64,000 nt of DNA from Timema cristinae (GCA_039000515.1 JBCFYV010001001.1:15687243-15751242), one strand, 5' to 3'; shown: positions 1-13,392, counted from the first letter of the stretch. Numbers and translations: made by a program. Notes: generated from the letters alone by a model not told the origin.

Positions 1-1290
1 GAATTAAAAAGGGTGAGCTTCCATGTAGAAAAATGCCAGATCTGACCCAGAGATGGAATTGGCCATATCTGGACCCTTATTTCCGAGATCTCATGTTTTG
101 AAATCGATACTAGCCTTCTCGAACGCTTGAAAAACGCTGAGAATGCATTTTTGTATTATTAGGCCTACGCACACTTTATATCCTAAAACAAACAACCACC
201 CAAGGTTGGCATGCTATCAAGTTTATTTAGATTAAAATTGGGTTTGGAACACAGTTTGTCGTTTTTAGAGGGCATGTATTTAATTAAATATATATTAAAT
301 ACATTTTCATATTGTGGCAATTTGGTGTCATATTAACAAGGATGCTTAGAATAATTTTCTGCCAACAACAAAATCACATCCGATGACCATGTTGGCGCCA
401 TTTCTACCATTTCTCTATACACAGTCTCAGCGCGCATTAATTGGTTGAATTACAGAGACTAGTGTCGAAACTACTACGAAAATAGTGCATGCTTTTTCCT
501 CACAGCTAGTATGTTAGCCAGTACCAAGAGGCAGAAACAGTATACGTTTACTGATTCACACGACGCTAGATGATGACGTGCTAGCTGGTGCTAGCTAGCA
601 CACTTGATTTCAAGTACGAGCTAGTGCCGTGTGATACGGGTATTACTAAGAATAAGCCTAACAAACCTGTGTAAAAACAGGTAATGCAGACGTTCGAGAT
701 TGTCCCTCCATCACGTATTCTAAGGTATCAATTATTTATCACTAATGGCAAATGCATTATCCCTATCGTTAAATATTCAAAATGGTATATTTTATTCAAG
801 TGTGCGTTCTTCTAATTCTTGGATTGCAAGCAAATGTAATATACGCGCCATTTTTATTCACCAATAATGTTAAACCCTCGAAAGTTTATATGTCGAGTGG
901 ACTGACCCTTTCCAAAATTAGTGATATTGATCAGCTCGAATTGTTTGCGTCTCGAATGGTCTAAAATGATTGAGGAATACCAAATGCGAAACTCGAAAAG
1001 GAAAAATCCTTGAGATGCTCAAAAGCACACTCGGGAATACGGGTCCTGAGAGTGCTAGATATTCCCCAGATATGATTTTTCTACATGGGAGCTATGGCCG
1101 GGGAAGAGGTTAGGACTATTTGTGTCCTAAGTAGTCAAACTTTTCTTGTGATGACCCTGTCCACATTCATATTTAGATAGGAATCAACTTTTTTTTGACA
1201 ATTACAAAAGTTATTTTAAAATGTTCATATATTTATAATTAAGTCATGTGATCTGCACAAACACAATTGATAGATATTATTTTTATTTAT
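1..1290. other. No gene seen
   Basis: Unique-looking AT-rich sequence. A 60-codon frame at 782-964 has a hydrophobic start (MVYFIQVCVLLILGLQANVI) like a signal peptide, but no homology or splice support was recognised. Confidence 0.4.
588..601. repeat. 14-bp palindrome
   Basis: GTGCTAGCTAGCAC is self-complementary and follows a GTGCTAGCT copy at 578-586. Confidence 0.6.
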
Positions 1291-1294
1291 TTTT

Positions 1295-1470
1295 CACCAC
1301 CACATCTTACTATCCGTTTGGGTTATACATGTATGTACTAATTATATTAAACTAACTATGATATCTGAATTTTTATAAAGTGTACACGCATTTTGTGAAG
1401 GCAGAGTGGACAACCATTTAAGATAAACCACCTTCCGTAGACCCGAACGAGATTTAACCTCGATATACGC
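1295..1470 (-). mobile_element. SINE-C, diverged antisense copy
   Basis: It begins with the shared 3' end (CACATCTTACTATCCGTTTG) and continues through CATTTTGTGAAGGCAGAGTG to a degraded head with GAACGAGATTTAACCTCG. Confidence 0.5.
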
Positions 1471-1479
1471 ATCTTTGTC

Positions 1480-3210
1480 AAATGAGTCAATTGTGATAGT
1501 AGCGTCTTAGACTATACGGCCACTGAAATGGGTGATAGATATTATTAATACCCAAAAGTAACATTAATATGGCAGTAAATATTTTGAGAACAAAAAAATA
1601 AGTTTGTATTCTATAAATATGTCTTTCTTCTAAAATTGAAAGTAGACTATATTGTTTTTTTCGTTTACTAGAATTATTCATGGTGTTAAGTGTTAGCAAA
1701 GAAAGCTTAAGTTAGCAGTTGGAATAAACATAGCAATTAGCCCTACACAGTACCTAACTAATGTAACACTCTTCTTCACTACACACTAAATCAGCACGAC
1801 TAAAATCATTCTAACAAGTCACAGCACAGTATTTATAACGTGTACATCTCCAGTTAGCCTGTTCTTAAACTGCAAATGTTTCTATTTTTGCAAACCACAA
1901 GCAGTCAGTGGTTGATAGGTAATCCTTTCCTCTCTTCTTAACCTATCACCAAACTCTCATTCCTCTTTCTTTGCCGACTCATTAAATAAGTTTTCTCGGA
2001 ATTACTGTTAAATAGTTTCTAGATTAAGGGTTTTGTTGTTTCTTAATCTAAAAGACTTAACCTCTTCCACATTTATCCTCACATTCAACAATACTTTCTA
2101 TTTCCTTTTTCTATATTTTGTCAAAGTCTACCCAGCTTGGTTGCCTGACCAATGAACACAATTACAAACTTTTTTTTTAAAGAACTTGAAAATTATTATG
2201 GTGGTGACAAACGAAAAATATGTATTATGACTGTATTAATATTTGGTGCCACATTTTGGGTGGAGGGGGGTTTGAGCCGTCAAAATCCCCCCTCTATTGT
2301 CTTGAGTATAATGCATAATATTATATTATAAACCTAATATTAATATTATAAACAGGCCCATTTAAAAATAATAACATTCTATTGTATTAGTCTTAATAAT
2401 GCAGTCCTAATATTTAAATCAGAGGTCCTCTTAAAATAAGATCCGTGGAGCAGATACGGCACGTTGAATGTTTTTATTGGGCCCGTGGATGCTTTGACTT
2501 TTTTTTTTAATGAAAATAATAATTTCAATAATGAATACAGAAATGACGGTGCTCCTGTATGCAGTACACAAAATACCTACACCCATACCATCATTTAAGA
2601 CTGGCGGCAATATTGGAAATACGTAATCGAACGTTTCTAATTTGTAGAGGAAGATGGTACCTAATTATTTTGGTTGTACAACTTACAATATCTAGTCACG
2701 TTGAACTAGATTATAAGCTGTATATACTAGTATATTTCAACAGGAATGTTTATTAATTCCTATAAATAATTTTTATACTAACATATCTAAATATTATAAT
2801 TATCATAATTAATATACAAAAAAATAATTTCTTTTTTTTCTTATTGTATTGGTTTTTGTTTTGTTATTTTACTTGGGGTAACTTTAGACCACGATTAGGG
2901 TAAATCGAGCCCAACTACAAATTCTTTGGTTCATGTATTTATTTATTTTCAAAATAATAATAATTTGTTTTCAAATGCAATTTTATTGATATTTAGCAAA
3001 CACTAATAGTCTAATCCATTTTTAAATGCCATTTAATTGCCCTTAGATATAAAATAATAAACTTTTATTCTTTTTTGTCAAGAACTAACAAATTGCTTTC
3101 TTATTTTCTGCTGCGTCATGCTACAAAAACAAAAAAATAAGTTGGGTACGCGAGTACACATTAATTACACTACACAGATATAACGGGTATGTCTTGAAAG
3201 TATCAGATAT
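1480..3210. other. No gene seen
   Basis: AT-rich sequence with poly-T runs and a short CCCCCC/GGGGGG-bearing patch near 2265-2292. The small frames at 1487-1699 and 2559-2756 lack any coding features. Confidence 0.5.
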
Positions 3211-3214
3211 GGAC

Positions 3215-4880
3215 TAATGACTCAACGAGCTGCTGCATAAAGGTATAAAATTGCTAGATCTACTATCAAGAGTATAATGAAAGGTCTGCACGACAAATCA
3301 GTCGGTCGCTCTCACATATTTCCACCTGAAGAAGAAACAGCATTTTTGCAATATCTGATCACATTATCAGACTACGAATTTCCACTTGTTGAGTAAGATT
3401 TTCGATTGATTGTAAAAAGCTATCTCGATAAAAAAAAAAGGAGCAAGGGCTAACGTGTTCACAGATAACTGCCCTGGCTATGAATGGACAAAAGGATTTT
3501 TGAAAAGACATCCTGAGCTTCCAGTCAGAACCAGTACTAATTATAGAAAGTGCGCACTAACTTCGGCGAAGCTGAACTTAATGATTACATGAACAAGTTG
3601 AGTGTCTTTTTAAGGATGTGCCTCCATCTTGCATTTGGAATTGTGACGAAACGAACCTGAGTAATGATCCTGGCAATAAAAATGATCTGTGCAAGTGAGG
3701 CAGTAAGTATGTTGAAAAGATTTGTAATTACAGTAAGAGCTCTACTTATCCAATGTTCTGAGGGATTGCTGAAGACAAGTGTCTTGTGCCATATAGTGTC
3801 TATAGGGTGGATCATATATGGACGACATTGACTGAAAATGGTCCACAAAATGCTTGTTACAACCGTTTTAAAAGTTGTTGTTTCTTTGCAATAATTTTTG
3901 ACGACTGGTTTGAATCCCTCGCTTTACAATCTGTCAAAAATCAGGATGGACGCTTGGTATTGATTGATGACAATTTATCATCACATATCAGCACCCGATT
4001 CTTAGAATTATGTGAACAACATGACATTAGGTTTGTGTGTTTACAACCTAATACTACACATCTCACACAAACTTTGGGTGTGGCTTTTTTTGGGCCCATG
4101 AAAAGATATGGCGTGGTATCCTAGCAAAGTAGGAGTCAAAGTCAAGTTCAAAATTCCCCACAATTTCCAAAGACGTCTTTCCTGCTTTTTTAAAGGAGTT
4201 GATGAACAAGTTAAAGGAAAATGTCGACGAAAATTAAAGGCCTGATTCAAAAAATGCTGAATGCATCCACTTGATCGAAACATGCTACTTGACCGTTTAC
4301 CTCCGAACCTAAGTAGTTCAGATAAAAGTTTTGTAGGAGATGATTTTTGGGAGAAATTAGAGAACAAAAATAGGCAAATTTTCTTGGAATTGAAGGTCCT
4401 AAAAAATAAGAAGAAAAGTGAAGGTACCAGCTTTTAAAAGCATTTGCCTTGAGGACATACCAGCTTCAGAAATTCCTATCAGTTTTTCAAAACCTCCACC
4501 TTTGTTTGAAAAGTAAAAGGTTTATATCTGAGTCTTCAAGTGAAGAAATCATTGGAGATGTTAATATACTGCTAGAGTCTGGACAGAAAAATGAAACGTT
4601 TATGATTCAGAAGAACGATCAGAGTCTACACCTATCTTACCACCAAAATTAAAACCGGATGATTATGCTGTCAAGGATTTTGTTATCATTTTATTTAATG
4701 GTAGAAAGTACCCAGGTAAGATTGTCAGCATCTGGGTAGAAGGACCCACGGTTGACTGTTTGGAAAGAGGCATCAAATGTTAGAGATATAGCCTGATAGG
4801 AAAAAATCTATGCAATACAAATGGGAAGATGTTTACTGTAAGTTTAATCCCTCAAAATTAGTTTCGAAGCGAAATCAATT
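3215..4880 (+). pseudogene. Dead pogo/Tigger-like DNA transposon transposase
   Basis: Pieces of one transposase lie in order but in shifting frames. An N-terminal HTH-like segment (RSTIKSIMKGL, EEETAFLQYLI) is at about 3250-3390. A CENP-B-type second HTH (GYEWTKGFLKRHPELPVRTS) is at about 3475-3535. The DDE catalytic core runs from about 3630 to 4125 (CIWNCDETN, DHIWTT.TENGPQ, VLIDDNLSSH). A C-terminal region reaches about 4880. Stops and frameshifts occur throughout. In the third catalytic block the usual QPLDV-like motif reads QTLGV, so the last catalytic Asp appears replaced by Gly. The longest intact piece is 3786-4124. Terminal inverted repeats were not identified. Confidence 0.8.
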
Positions 4881-5085
4881 TTCTGTTCCATAGCTAGATA
4901 TTTTGGTTTAGTTGTCCTCTGATGTTTTATGTGTTATTACAATTTTCACTACTAAAGAGTCCTATGTATGGTTTTATATGTAAATAAAGTTTTCACTTCT
5001 AAATAGTCCTATGATGTAGTTTTATATGTTAATAAAGTTTTTACCTATAAACATTTGCTTATTTCTAACCACAAAGCCCCCTTGA

Positions 5086-5350
5086 GGTGATCTGGTGGTC
5101 TAGGGGTAAGGTGTCAGACTTCTGTGCTGGCGGCAGGGGTTCAAACCTCGGTCCCGGTACAGATTTATCTGATTACCAAACCCGTCCTTCATCTCTGACA
5201 ATAGATCTTGTGAATGTGGGGAATGCCAAGCCTCCACCGTGGTTCGGATTCCACGTTAAACTGTAGGTCCTCCATTTCATCCCACAATCACCCTACCATT
5301 ACACATTAGCGTAAGTGCGTATAACCCGAATGGGTATTAAGACTCGGTGC

Positions 5351-5401
<51 letters not shown>
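5086..5401 (+). mobile_element. SINE-A, full length with (TAA)n tail
   Basis: It has an RNA polymerase III A box (TGGTCTAGGGGTAAGGTG) and a B box (GGGTTCAAACCTC), a conserved body, and the 3' end CCCGAATGGGTATTAAGACTC, then (TAA) repeats. CCCCTTG flanks both ends and may be a short target-site duplication. The tail is translated as poly-Ile in a spurious reading frame. Confidence 0.85.
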
Positions 5402-5404
<3 letters not shown>

Positions 5405-6137
5405 CCCCTTGTTATGACGGACCTTACTTATTTACAATATTCAAGTACGCTTATTGGTATAGCAATAGCCCAAGGAACATATTGCTCTCAAATAAGTTAA
5501 ATATCACATGTGAGACAAAGCTACCCCAGGACCTTGTAACTTTGTCCCAAAAATTCAGTAATTTATCTGAGCGCTTTAAAAAGTTGAAGAAACTTAAATA
5601 ACCCACTAAAATGTTTCCTTTATTCACGCTAAACACGAAAATAAATATAAAAAGTAATAACAATTTAATAGTTTCTTTTTATATTTACTTAATAACTATA
5701 AAAACCTGAAATTTTGGGCCAATGTTACCCCATCTTATGTAACTGTATTTATGTAAATTTCACAGTTTCTGGTAAATTTTGAAACCAAAGAAATGAGTCA
5801 TAAAACTAGCTCTGTGAAAATCATGTTGTATTACGCAATATGCAAACAAAAAATAATGACTTTTATAACCTATTCTTAAAAAATTATACAGCACAATATA
5901 TTTTATTAAAAGTAAATTCGCATAAATTAACCATATATTTGGTGGGGGTTAAACTTTATGTAAAATAGGTCATTAAACTGTACTATCCCTTAGGCTGTGA
6001 TTATATTAGTTATATTATATATAACATTTATGTTTCCTAGCTAATAGTAAATAGTGCGCGTGGATATATTTTCTTAACTGTGATTAGTAGTCCGTACAAA
6101 CTTAATCGTAGAAAGTTAAAGTAGATCCAACTTATGG

Positions 6138-6656
6138 CCCGTCTACAACCAAACGCACCAGCTTGTCGGACTTTCAACTACGCAATAACGTAATTTTGTC
6201 TGTCTACAATAGCTTACTCAAACACAATCGTATGTCGGAACTGTCGGACCCGCTTGTCGGGAGGAGATGAACGTTGTCCATCTCTTGCGTTTATGTAGTT
6301 GCGTTGGCTTACATTCAGCCAATAAAAAACCAATATGGATGGACTACTAAAATCAAATAATATGAAGTTATTTGGTATATGATAGCAATGCTTGGAAAGG
6401 TATAGTAATGAATACAGGATTTTCAATTAAAATCATGTCTACTTAACCATTTAAATATTTTTTAAATTTTTATTTGAAAACATTAATATGAATTTGACTT
6501 ATAGTTATCATTGATGTTTGTTCCTATTGGTTGAAATTACGTCTTATGAATTTTCATTTTTTACCGTTTATTTTATTTCAGAGAAGCGTAACTACGAATG
6601 CATTTGGAATTGCGTAGTTGCAAGTCCGACAAGCGGGTATGTTGGTTGTAGACGGG
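6138..6656. mobile_element. 519-bp MITE with about 50-bp terminal inverted repeats
   Basis: The left end reads CCCGTCTACAACC and the right end GGTTGTAGACGGG. The match continues inward through CTTGTCGGACTT/AAGTCCGACAAG and CAACTACGCAAT/ATTGCGTAGTTG. The interior is AT-rich and holds no transposase. A second internal CTTGTCGGGAGG block at about 6253 suggests subterminal repeats. The superfamily was not assigned because no clear target-site duplication was found. Confidence 0.75.
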
Positions 6657-6659
6657 TTG

Positions 6660-8223
6660 TAGTCATAAGTAGTAAGGACGATTGACAAGGACTCTGTGGC
6701 CAGACACATCTGCTAGGCTATTGTAGTATCGATCTCTTATGGACCACTAAGTATCTTACGGATACGAGGTTTGTGTTCCATATATTATATTTTTTTAGTT
6801 ATTGTTTTAAAATCAATTCACTGTGATCATATTATGTAAAGTATGATCTTAGGATTCTTACCACAGCTTAGTCTTGTCCCAGTGTTTGGGCCCTAATTTC
6901 TGAAAATATTTTGGTTTTGGATATGAATGTAAAGCTTTGTAACTTCCTCGTGATGTTACCAAATGGGAATGGGTAACCAACAATGTTCTTACATTACTGC
7001 CCAACATTCTTAGGTCAACTTATATTAATGGCTCAAGTATATACCTAGAATAAATTTTACAAAAATTATTTGTTGAACACAGTAGCTCAATGAAAATTAT
7101 CGAGAAAACGTTTTAGTATTGCTATGGAACCAAGGTATTGTTGAAAGTGTTATAAAACAATACTGAGAAAGTGGGAATGAAATTATCATAGAAATAGTGG
7201 TTGATAACTATTTCTTGTCAAATAATTATTTACTTTTTATTTGAAAAAGGTTTATTTTATATGTAAAATAAAACGAATATGATTTTTGAATAAATAAATC
7301 AATGCATACCTTCAAGTTTTGAAGGTAGCTTTCCAATGACAAAAAACGTTATCTTCAAAAAGACATTGGAAGTTTAATTGTTTGTCTTCGTATTTCTCTC
7401 AAAGTGCTTAGTAAAAACAACAAATCATAATTAGTTCAATATTTGGATATCTATCTTTTAGTTTAGGCAGAAATAATAAGGATTAAACTACTCATTAACT
7501 AAGAAAAATGAATATTGAGGATTAATTAATGGCACTTTACAAACAAGTGTAATCCGCGCACAATATTTACAACCACATTTAGGTTATTGGACGAACAATT
7601 CAAGAAAGAGATAAATTATTATGATTCTCTTATTCGTCAAATATTATAAGACTTTTATTTCTGAAACGATTCATTACTACAAAGAGATAGAATAATATTC
7701 TAAACCATTAACAAAATTATTCTATAAAAAGACAAGTCTATATATGTTCAAGTCATTACAAAACCAATAATATTCAAATTTTCAAAAATTAACTTTAAAT
7801 TGATCTAAATATTGGTTTTCTGTAAAGAAATACTTAAGATATGACAGTATCCATCAAATAAAATATGTTCTAGTAGCTCCTATAGCATTTAAGGCACATC
7901 AAAAATTTAGTATGAAACTAGATTTAAAATATAACCGATTTGTTCCCCAGTATAGTCTTTACGCAATAAGTTAATGTTACATTTTGTTTACCATAAATTA
8001 ATAGACTTTAAGGGAAACGCACACATATAAGCGTGAAACAGAGATAGAGACCTTATTAGGTTAGATTTCGTTTGACTGCACGTGGCCGTGCTTGAAACCA
8101 GGTCTTTATACCAAGCAAGGCCAGCACAAACATTTAGTGCGTCCTATACTATACCTAAAATTTGCACGTCTATTGTATTTGTATACCCGTAATATAAATA
8201 AATCACACCCTGCACGTAACAAA

Positions 8224-8274
<51 letters not shown>

Positions 8275-8700
8275 GGATTTCAGAATACCTATTTAAAAAA
8301 AAGAAACCTAATAATAAAAATCAACAACTAAGTTTTTTAGCCATTCCTCATCGCCGTTAATCAAAGTGTACAAAAATATTCTCCATTGTCCCTCCCTTTT
8401 CTCTAGTAATTTTCGAACCTTTTAATCTAATATCAAAGAGATTCGCTGATATAGTGACTCAGAATATTATAAAAACCAACATGTGATTATACTATTAATA
8501 ATTTTTTTTAATACTATATTCTTAATATTAGATAAACTTATATATTTTATTGCTTTATTTAGAAAATAAATTATTTAATTAAAATAGTTTTTTGACATTT
8601 AAAAAAATATATATTAATGGAATACGCCCCTAGAACTTTTGCACCCTCGGCGACCGCTTAGTTTCGCCTAATGGCCCTAGCGCACAAACAAATAATATAC
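6660..8700. other. No gene seen
   Basis: AT-rich, with one (TAA)n tract (8225-8275). The frame across that tract is poly-Ile and not a gene. Confidence 0.5.
8225..8275. repeat. (TAA)n microsatellite without SINE
   Basis: About 16 TAA repeats with no recognisable SINE body on either side. It could be the remnant tail of a heavily truncated SINE-A. Confidence 0.85.
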
Positions 8701-8730
8701 CCAGATACACAACCTCCAGGTTCAAATGGT

Positions 8731-8853
8731 TGCGCTCCTTTTGGCAGCTTGACTCCTCCAACACTAAGATCGCTGCTGTTAGTTCTATCATCTCCCAGCA
8801 GTGACATTATAGAAGCCCAGTGTTGAAGGACTCAAGCTGGCAAAAGGAGCGCA
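8731..8853. repeat. Hairpin of 35-bp imperfect arms
   Basis: Left arm 8731-8765 (TGCGCTCCTTTTGGCAGCTT...) and right arm 8819-8853 pair at about 31 of 35 positions. An inner GCTGCTG/CAGCAG pair may extend the stem. It could be a small MITE or a transcribed hairpin. A poly-G run lies 110 bases downstream. Confidence 0.65.
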
Positions 8854-8879
8854 GTGAAACTCCCGTAAGGTTGAGCGTC

Positions 8880-9735
8880 TGTTTATATTATTTGTCTGTT
8901 TTTTAGTATCACGGAACCAATCGGATCTGATCTCCTTACGTAATGAGTGGGTGAGTGCTAGGCCGGGGGGGGGGGGGTAGAGGGAACGCGAGAAAAGACC
9001 ATTGTTTAACCAGTTTCTATAGCAATTTTTTTTGCTAACATAATTAAATTGGTTCTCCAATAGAAACACGTAGTTTAATTTTTTTTCTTCACATGATGAT
9101 ACCAAAAGTTTTTTAATATCTGCCATGAGCATAGTGGCATTAGATGAGAAAAATTTTAAATGAAGATAATTTTTTTCAATAAATCCCAGACTGCACCTGA
9201 CAGATATTCAAAAATCAAGTGAAAAAATTAAACTCTATAATTTTCCATTGGAGAAAAAATTGATTTATCTTGTGATCAAAATATGTTTTGAAATTAAAAC
9301 TGTAAAAATATTACCCACCTTGCCCGCACTCTCAACTTAAGACGGCTGTGGTTCAAGTGGTAACTTAAATTATAGGTATAGTGTAATTTTGTGTCCAGTC
9401 ACTTTTACTTTTGTTGTTGACGTTCTGTTTTCATATAGGTGGAAAGGTTTCTCGAGAAAAAGTAGTGATTTTAATAATAATCTCACAGATTTTGCGGCAA
9501 TCATTCAGAATTACAGCACAATAAATTCTATAATTTAGGTGTTTTCACATGGTAAAGATTTTTTTTAAAAAAGGAACCTCTACATAAATTAACTAATTTG
9601 GTATTTATTTTTATTTTAGAGCTATCGTGGCCATTAATTATAAACATTGTACTAGGCTTATCCCTGTTTGAGCTTTGGTCCTGAAATTATGTAAAACTTA
9701 CAATACACAAATATTTACTTAGGTATTAAAGATAT
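8880..9735. other. No gene seen
   Basis: Contains a poly-G run at 8964-8977. The minus-strand frame 8788-9132 spans the hairpin and the poly-G run and has no recognisable domain. Confidence 0.45.
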
Positions 9736-9739
9736 AATT

Positions 9740-10138
9740 AGAGGTTTTGTTCATTTCAATTATTAAACACGGCTTATCCATATTACATGGTATTTAAAAT
9801 CGAAAAAATATAATATAGCTATAGTTTTTATATTTTATAATATGTAAATCATGTTAGCCTATAATTGTTTATGTGGGTGGTTTGATTGCATTATAATAAG
9901 TTATTAACTTAATTATATTGACTCTTAAAGTATATATATATATATAATAAGAGGTTTTGTTCATTTCAATTATTAAACACGCCTAATCCATATTACATGG
10001 TATTTAAAAATCAAATAAATATAATACAATTATAGATTTTATATTTTATAATATCTAAATCATGTTATCTTATAATGTGTTTATGTAGTTTGACTTCATT
10101 ATAATAAGTTATCAACTTAATTAGATTGACTCTTAATG
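9740..10138 (+). repeat. Two-unit tandem duplication, about 200-bp unit
   Basis: Units at 9740-9931 and 9950-10138 both begin AGAGGTTTTGTTCATTTCAA and end with TTGACTCTTAA. They are separated by a short (TA)n tract. Divergence is moderate. Confidence 0.75.
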
Positions 10139-10139
10139 T

Positions 10140-12620
10140 TTTTTCAGGTATATATAATAGTTGAATAAACATGGTGACAATTCTAAATTAACGATATTTG
10201 GATTTCGAGTATTTGGACAATATTTAGGGTATTTTCATCAAAAAATTCTCGACAAAAATCTGATTGTCATTACAATTTTCGGAATGCATCATGGGAATGA
10301 AATTCTACTTTATATCCAATATGGCAGCTTTGGAATCATAGGTTCGGCGGTCAGCAATGAAAAATGTCTTTGTGACCTGAATTTTATTGTTATCGTTTCA
10401 TAAAGCCAAAATATAATAAAACAAAAAATGAATATATTCAAAAAATAAATCCCCGAGTTGTAGAGTCCAGTGCAGAAACATCTTTTGCGAAAACATTCCT
10501 CTCTTGTCTTTTTGGGACGTATGGCAGAAACGGACCGAGATAACGGCGATGAGAAAGTGTTGAAAGTGGAAAGTGTTGTTTTTTGCGTGTGATCCAGGAA
10601 ATGAGGGTTTGCTGTAACTTCATTGAGTCTACCGATTTGAAGTAAGTTTATTTAATGAAAGAGAAGTATGGTAGTAACCAAAATGTATGCTAAATTTTTA
10701 AGATCAGTCCAACAAAATTGGAGCAGCCAAGCCTAAGACATGTATTATAAAATCACGATGATGATATTATTACAATCTAATACCAAATATCATAATTAAT
10801 ACAACATCACTCGTAATTTTCTCATGACAATTTCAAATGAGCCGGGAGTTAACCGAGCTTTAAGCTTACAGCAAGATTAGGAAACCATTGTTCCTGTACT
10901 TTCTATTCTATGAATATTTGCCCAAGACAAATTTTCCCATAAGAAATGGTGAAACATAAGTGTATTATTTTTTAGTTTACCCCAATTATAGAAAGTTTGG
11001 GGTTTTGGTGACACTTTCAACACATAATTTTCTTTCGTGACTCATTAATTTTTGTAGGTAAACCACTAAAAGAAAACTCTTGTAGCTATTTCACTTCATA
11101 TTAGATTGAAATGGGTTGGTTTTTAAATTAGTAACTTAACACAAACCATGATTATAGATAACAGACCACAATGATGTAACTTATATATTTGGTTAAATAT
11201 CATTCAGGTCTAGCCTATATTGAGCCTTCATCCTTGGTAAATAGATTTTAAAAGTACATTGGGTGCCGCTTAATGTGATCATATTGAGACTGAGAGGAAT
11301 TGAAAACAATAGTCTATTGATAATAATAATAAATGATGCCACATTAAATACAGATGCTTTGTTATAAATGATAAGAATAAACTACAGTATTAATTCTATC
11401 ATGTTTTTCCTTTAATTTGTGTATGTTAAGACAAATTACATATAAATATGCACTGTATAAACTTTGACTTGTTTAAAAAAAATAGAGAAATTACAATAAC
11501 CCAAAGTCCTACCTTACATACATTTTTACATTAAAAAAATACTAAACATAACAAAAGTTCTTTACATGAAAATTGAGGTTATGTCGTTATACGCTGCCGG
11601 GAGGGGGAGTTGTTTAGACTATGGCTATATCCGAATAGTCCAAGGATACTTGTCAAGGATCTGGGAGATGCAGTCTTGATGAATTCACACTCGTCAATCA
11701 CATCCCAAACGAAGACTACAACAAACTATTAGAATACCAATGACCTTGCTAAATCCCTAGTGCTGCTCTTCTAACAATGATATTAGAAATTATGTAAACA
11801 CCATATATTATTCCTAAAGAAAACTATTCTAGCGTACTAAAATTGGCGTGCTTTAAATTATTGGTCGTAAAATTTAGACCATTTTATTTGTTATTATTCT
11901 TGGCAACGTTTGATTATCGTACATCATGCCAAGAAACAATTTGAAAGTTTTGGCAATATCAAATAAGATAATTATAGAACATTTTCTGGTCAAACTTCAC
12001 ACCAAGGCCGATTGAGGATGTATCTACGACGTGTGGCTTCCATGCCTTGATGCAAGGACGTGAAGAGTGATGCATCAGTGTCCTTTGTGACAATTCGGTT
12101 AGATCCACACTTGTTCACGTGATTTCCAATTCAACTTTCAAGGATACGTATCAAGGCGATGCACATACATAGAATATTAGGATACAGCTTATGACTCATG
12201 CATTCAATATCTCTGACAGCAAACATACAATGAAAAGGCACATTCCGTCCCATCACACGGTTACAGCACATTCAAAAGGCTGTATTTTTGTATGGCAGTA
12301 GACATGATAAAAATAAGTGAGGTTATGGGGATATTCTAATGTTAAACTTTTATAAATGTTTATGTTTGTGGCCCTAAATTACAAAAAAAAAATGATAACG
12401 AATATTTGATTACAATATACGAAGCATTTCATATGTTATAAGCGGCGCTTAATGTATAGTTTTTCCAGACAAAATTCAACCATTCACCTTTAATAGACAT
12501 TTATGAACCTAGTTTTGGTAACATACAAATATCCTGCCTATAGGGTATAATTATTTTACTGACCTTACTTATAATGCCATATCTTAATAACAAATCTCAA
12601 ACCTAACTAACATTTCACAT
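10140..12620. other. No gene seen
   Basis: An 80-codon plus frame (10161-10403) has no recognisable motif. A somewhat GC-richer patch (12000-12300) is not open in any frame. The rest is AT-rich. Confidence 0.45.
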
Positions 12621-12622
12621 GG

Positions 12623-12845
12623 TGACTACATACAGGGAAAACCTAAAAAAGTCAGGGAATTTTGGGATTACAGGGGAAACGGGGAAATGTCAGGGAATTT
12701 AACTACTATTAAGGAAAAGTCAAGGAATTTAAAAAAATATGTCTAAAATATCCCATTAATTTCGCAACTAATTACTAAAACTAAAGTTAATAATAACTAA
12801 ATAAAATAACATTTTAATCTGAATTCATTTAGGCTAGCAAGTATT
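12623..12845 (+). mobile_element. GGGAAAACCTG-type MITE, 5' half
   Basis: It starts ATGGTGACTACATACAGGG and continues with repeated AGTCAGGGAATTT blocks, then an AT-rich body shared with the copies at 18.35 and 63.44 kb (TATCCCATTAATTTCGCAAC). The right end is missing. Confidence 0.6.
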
Positions 12846-13256
12846 ATAACAAAATTGGTAAATAAATATATAAGCAAGCTCATATAACCTACAAATTTAA
12901 AAAAATCAGAAACGTCCAACTTGACAACTGTCATAATAGGTAGATATTAAGGACATGTGTACAGAGTTATTTTTTTCGCAACCTCTTCTTTATGAAAGTC
13001 TAGAAGAGAGGTGGTCATCGTGACAAGGCTCCACGCGGACACACATCATTGACCTATGGATTTTTATTGACAGGGGATCCACCTCCAGTGTTGCGATGCT
13101 CCCCTTAGTGTGTACCACATTTTGGTGGAGAATCATAAATATGTCCCTATCCACCTGACTTGAAAGATCATTCACATGCTGTCTCTTGAAATAGCTAGTC
13201 TCATATTGTAGTGATATTAATCTTTATATCACCGCCAAGGTTTTTATCATTGTTGA

Positions 13257-13392
13257 AACATGTTGTAGTAATTTTTAGATTTGTGTTTTATTTGTGATCA
13301 CTGTGAATTATTAAAATAATTATATTTGTTTTTTTTTGCAGTTCACAGTGATCACAAATAAAACACAAATCTAAAAATTACTACAACATGTT
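13257..13392. repeat. Perfect 51-bp inverted repeat with 34-nt loop
   Basis: 13257-13307 is the exact reverse complement of 13342-13392; I checked base by base. Arms begin AACATGTTGTAGTAATTTTT and end TGATCACTGTGAA. The loop is T-rich and ends in TTTGCAG. An AT-only palindromic tract (13393-13470) follows directly. Confidence 0.9.

Noticed and set aside
782..964. 60-codon frame with a signal-peptide-like start
   Set aside because: No homology, splice sites or coding bias; short hydrophobic frames are common in AT-rich DNA.
5347..5601. 84-codon frame starting with poly-Ile
   Set aside because: It reads through the (TAA)n tail of a SINE-A and then unrelated AT-rich DNA.
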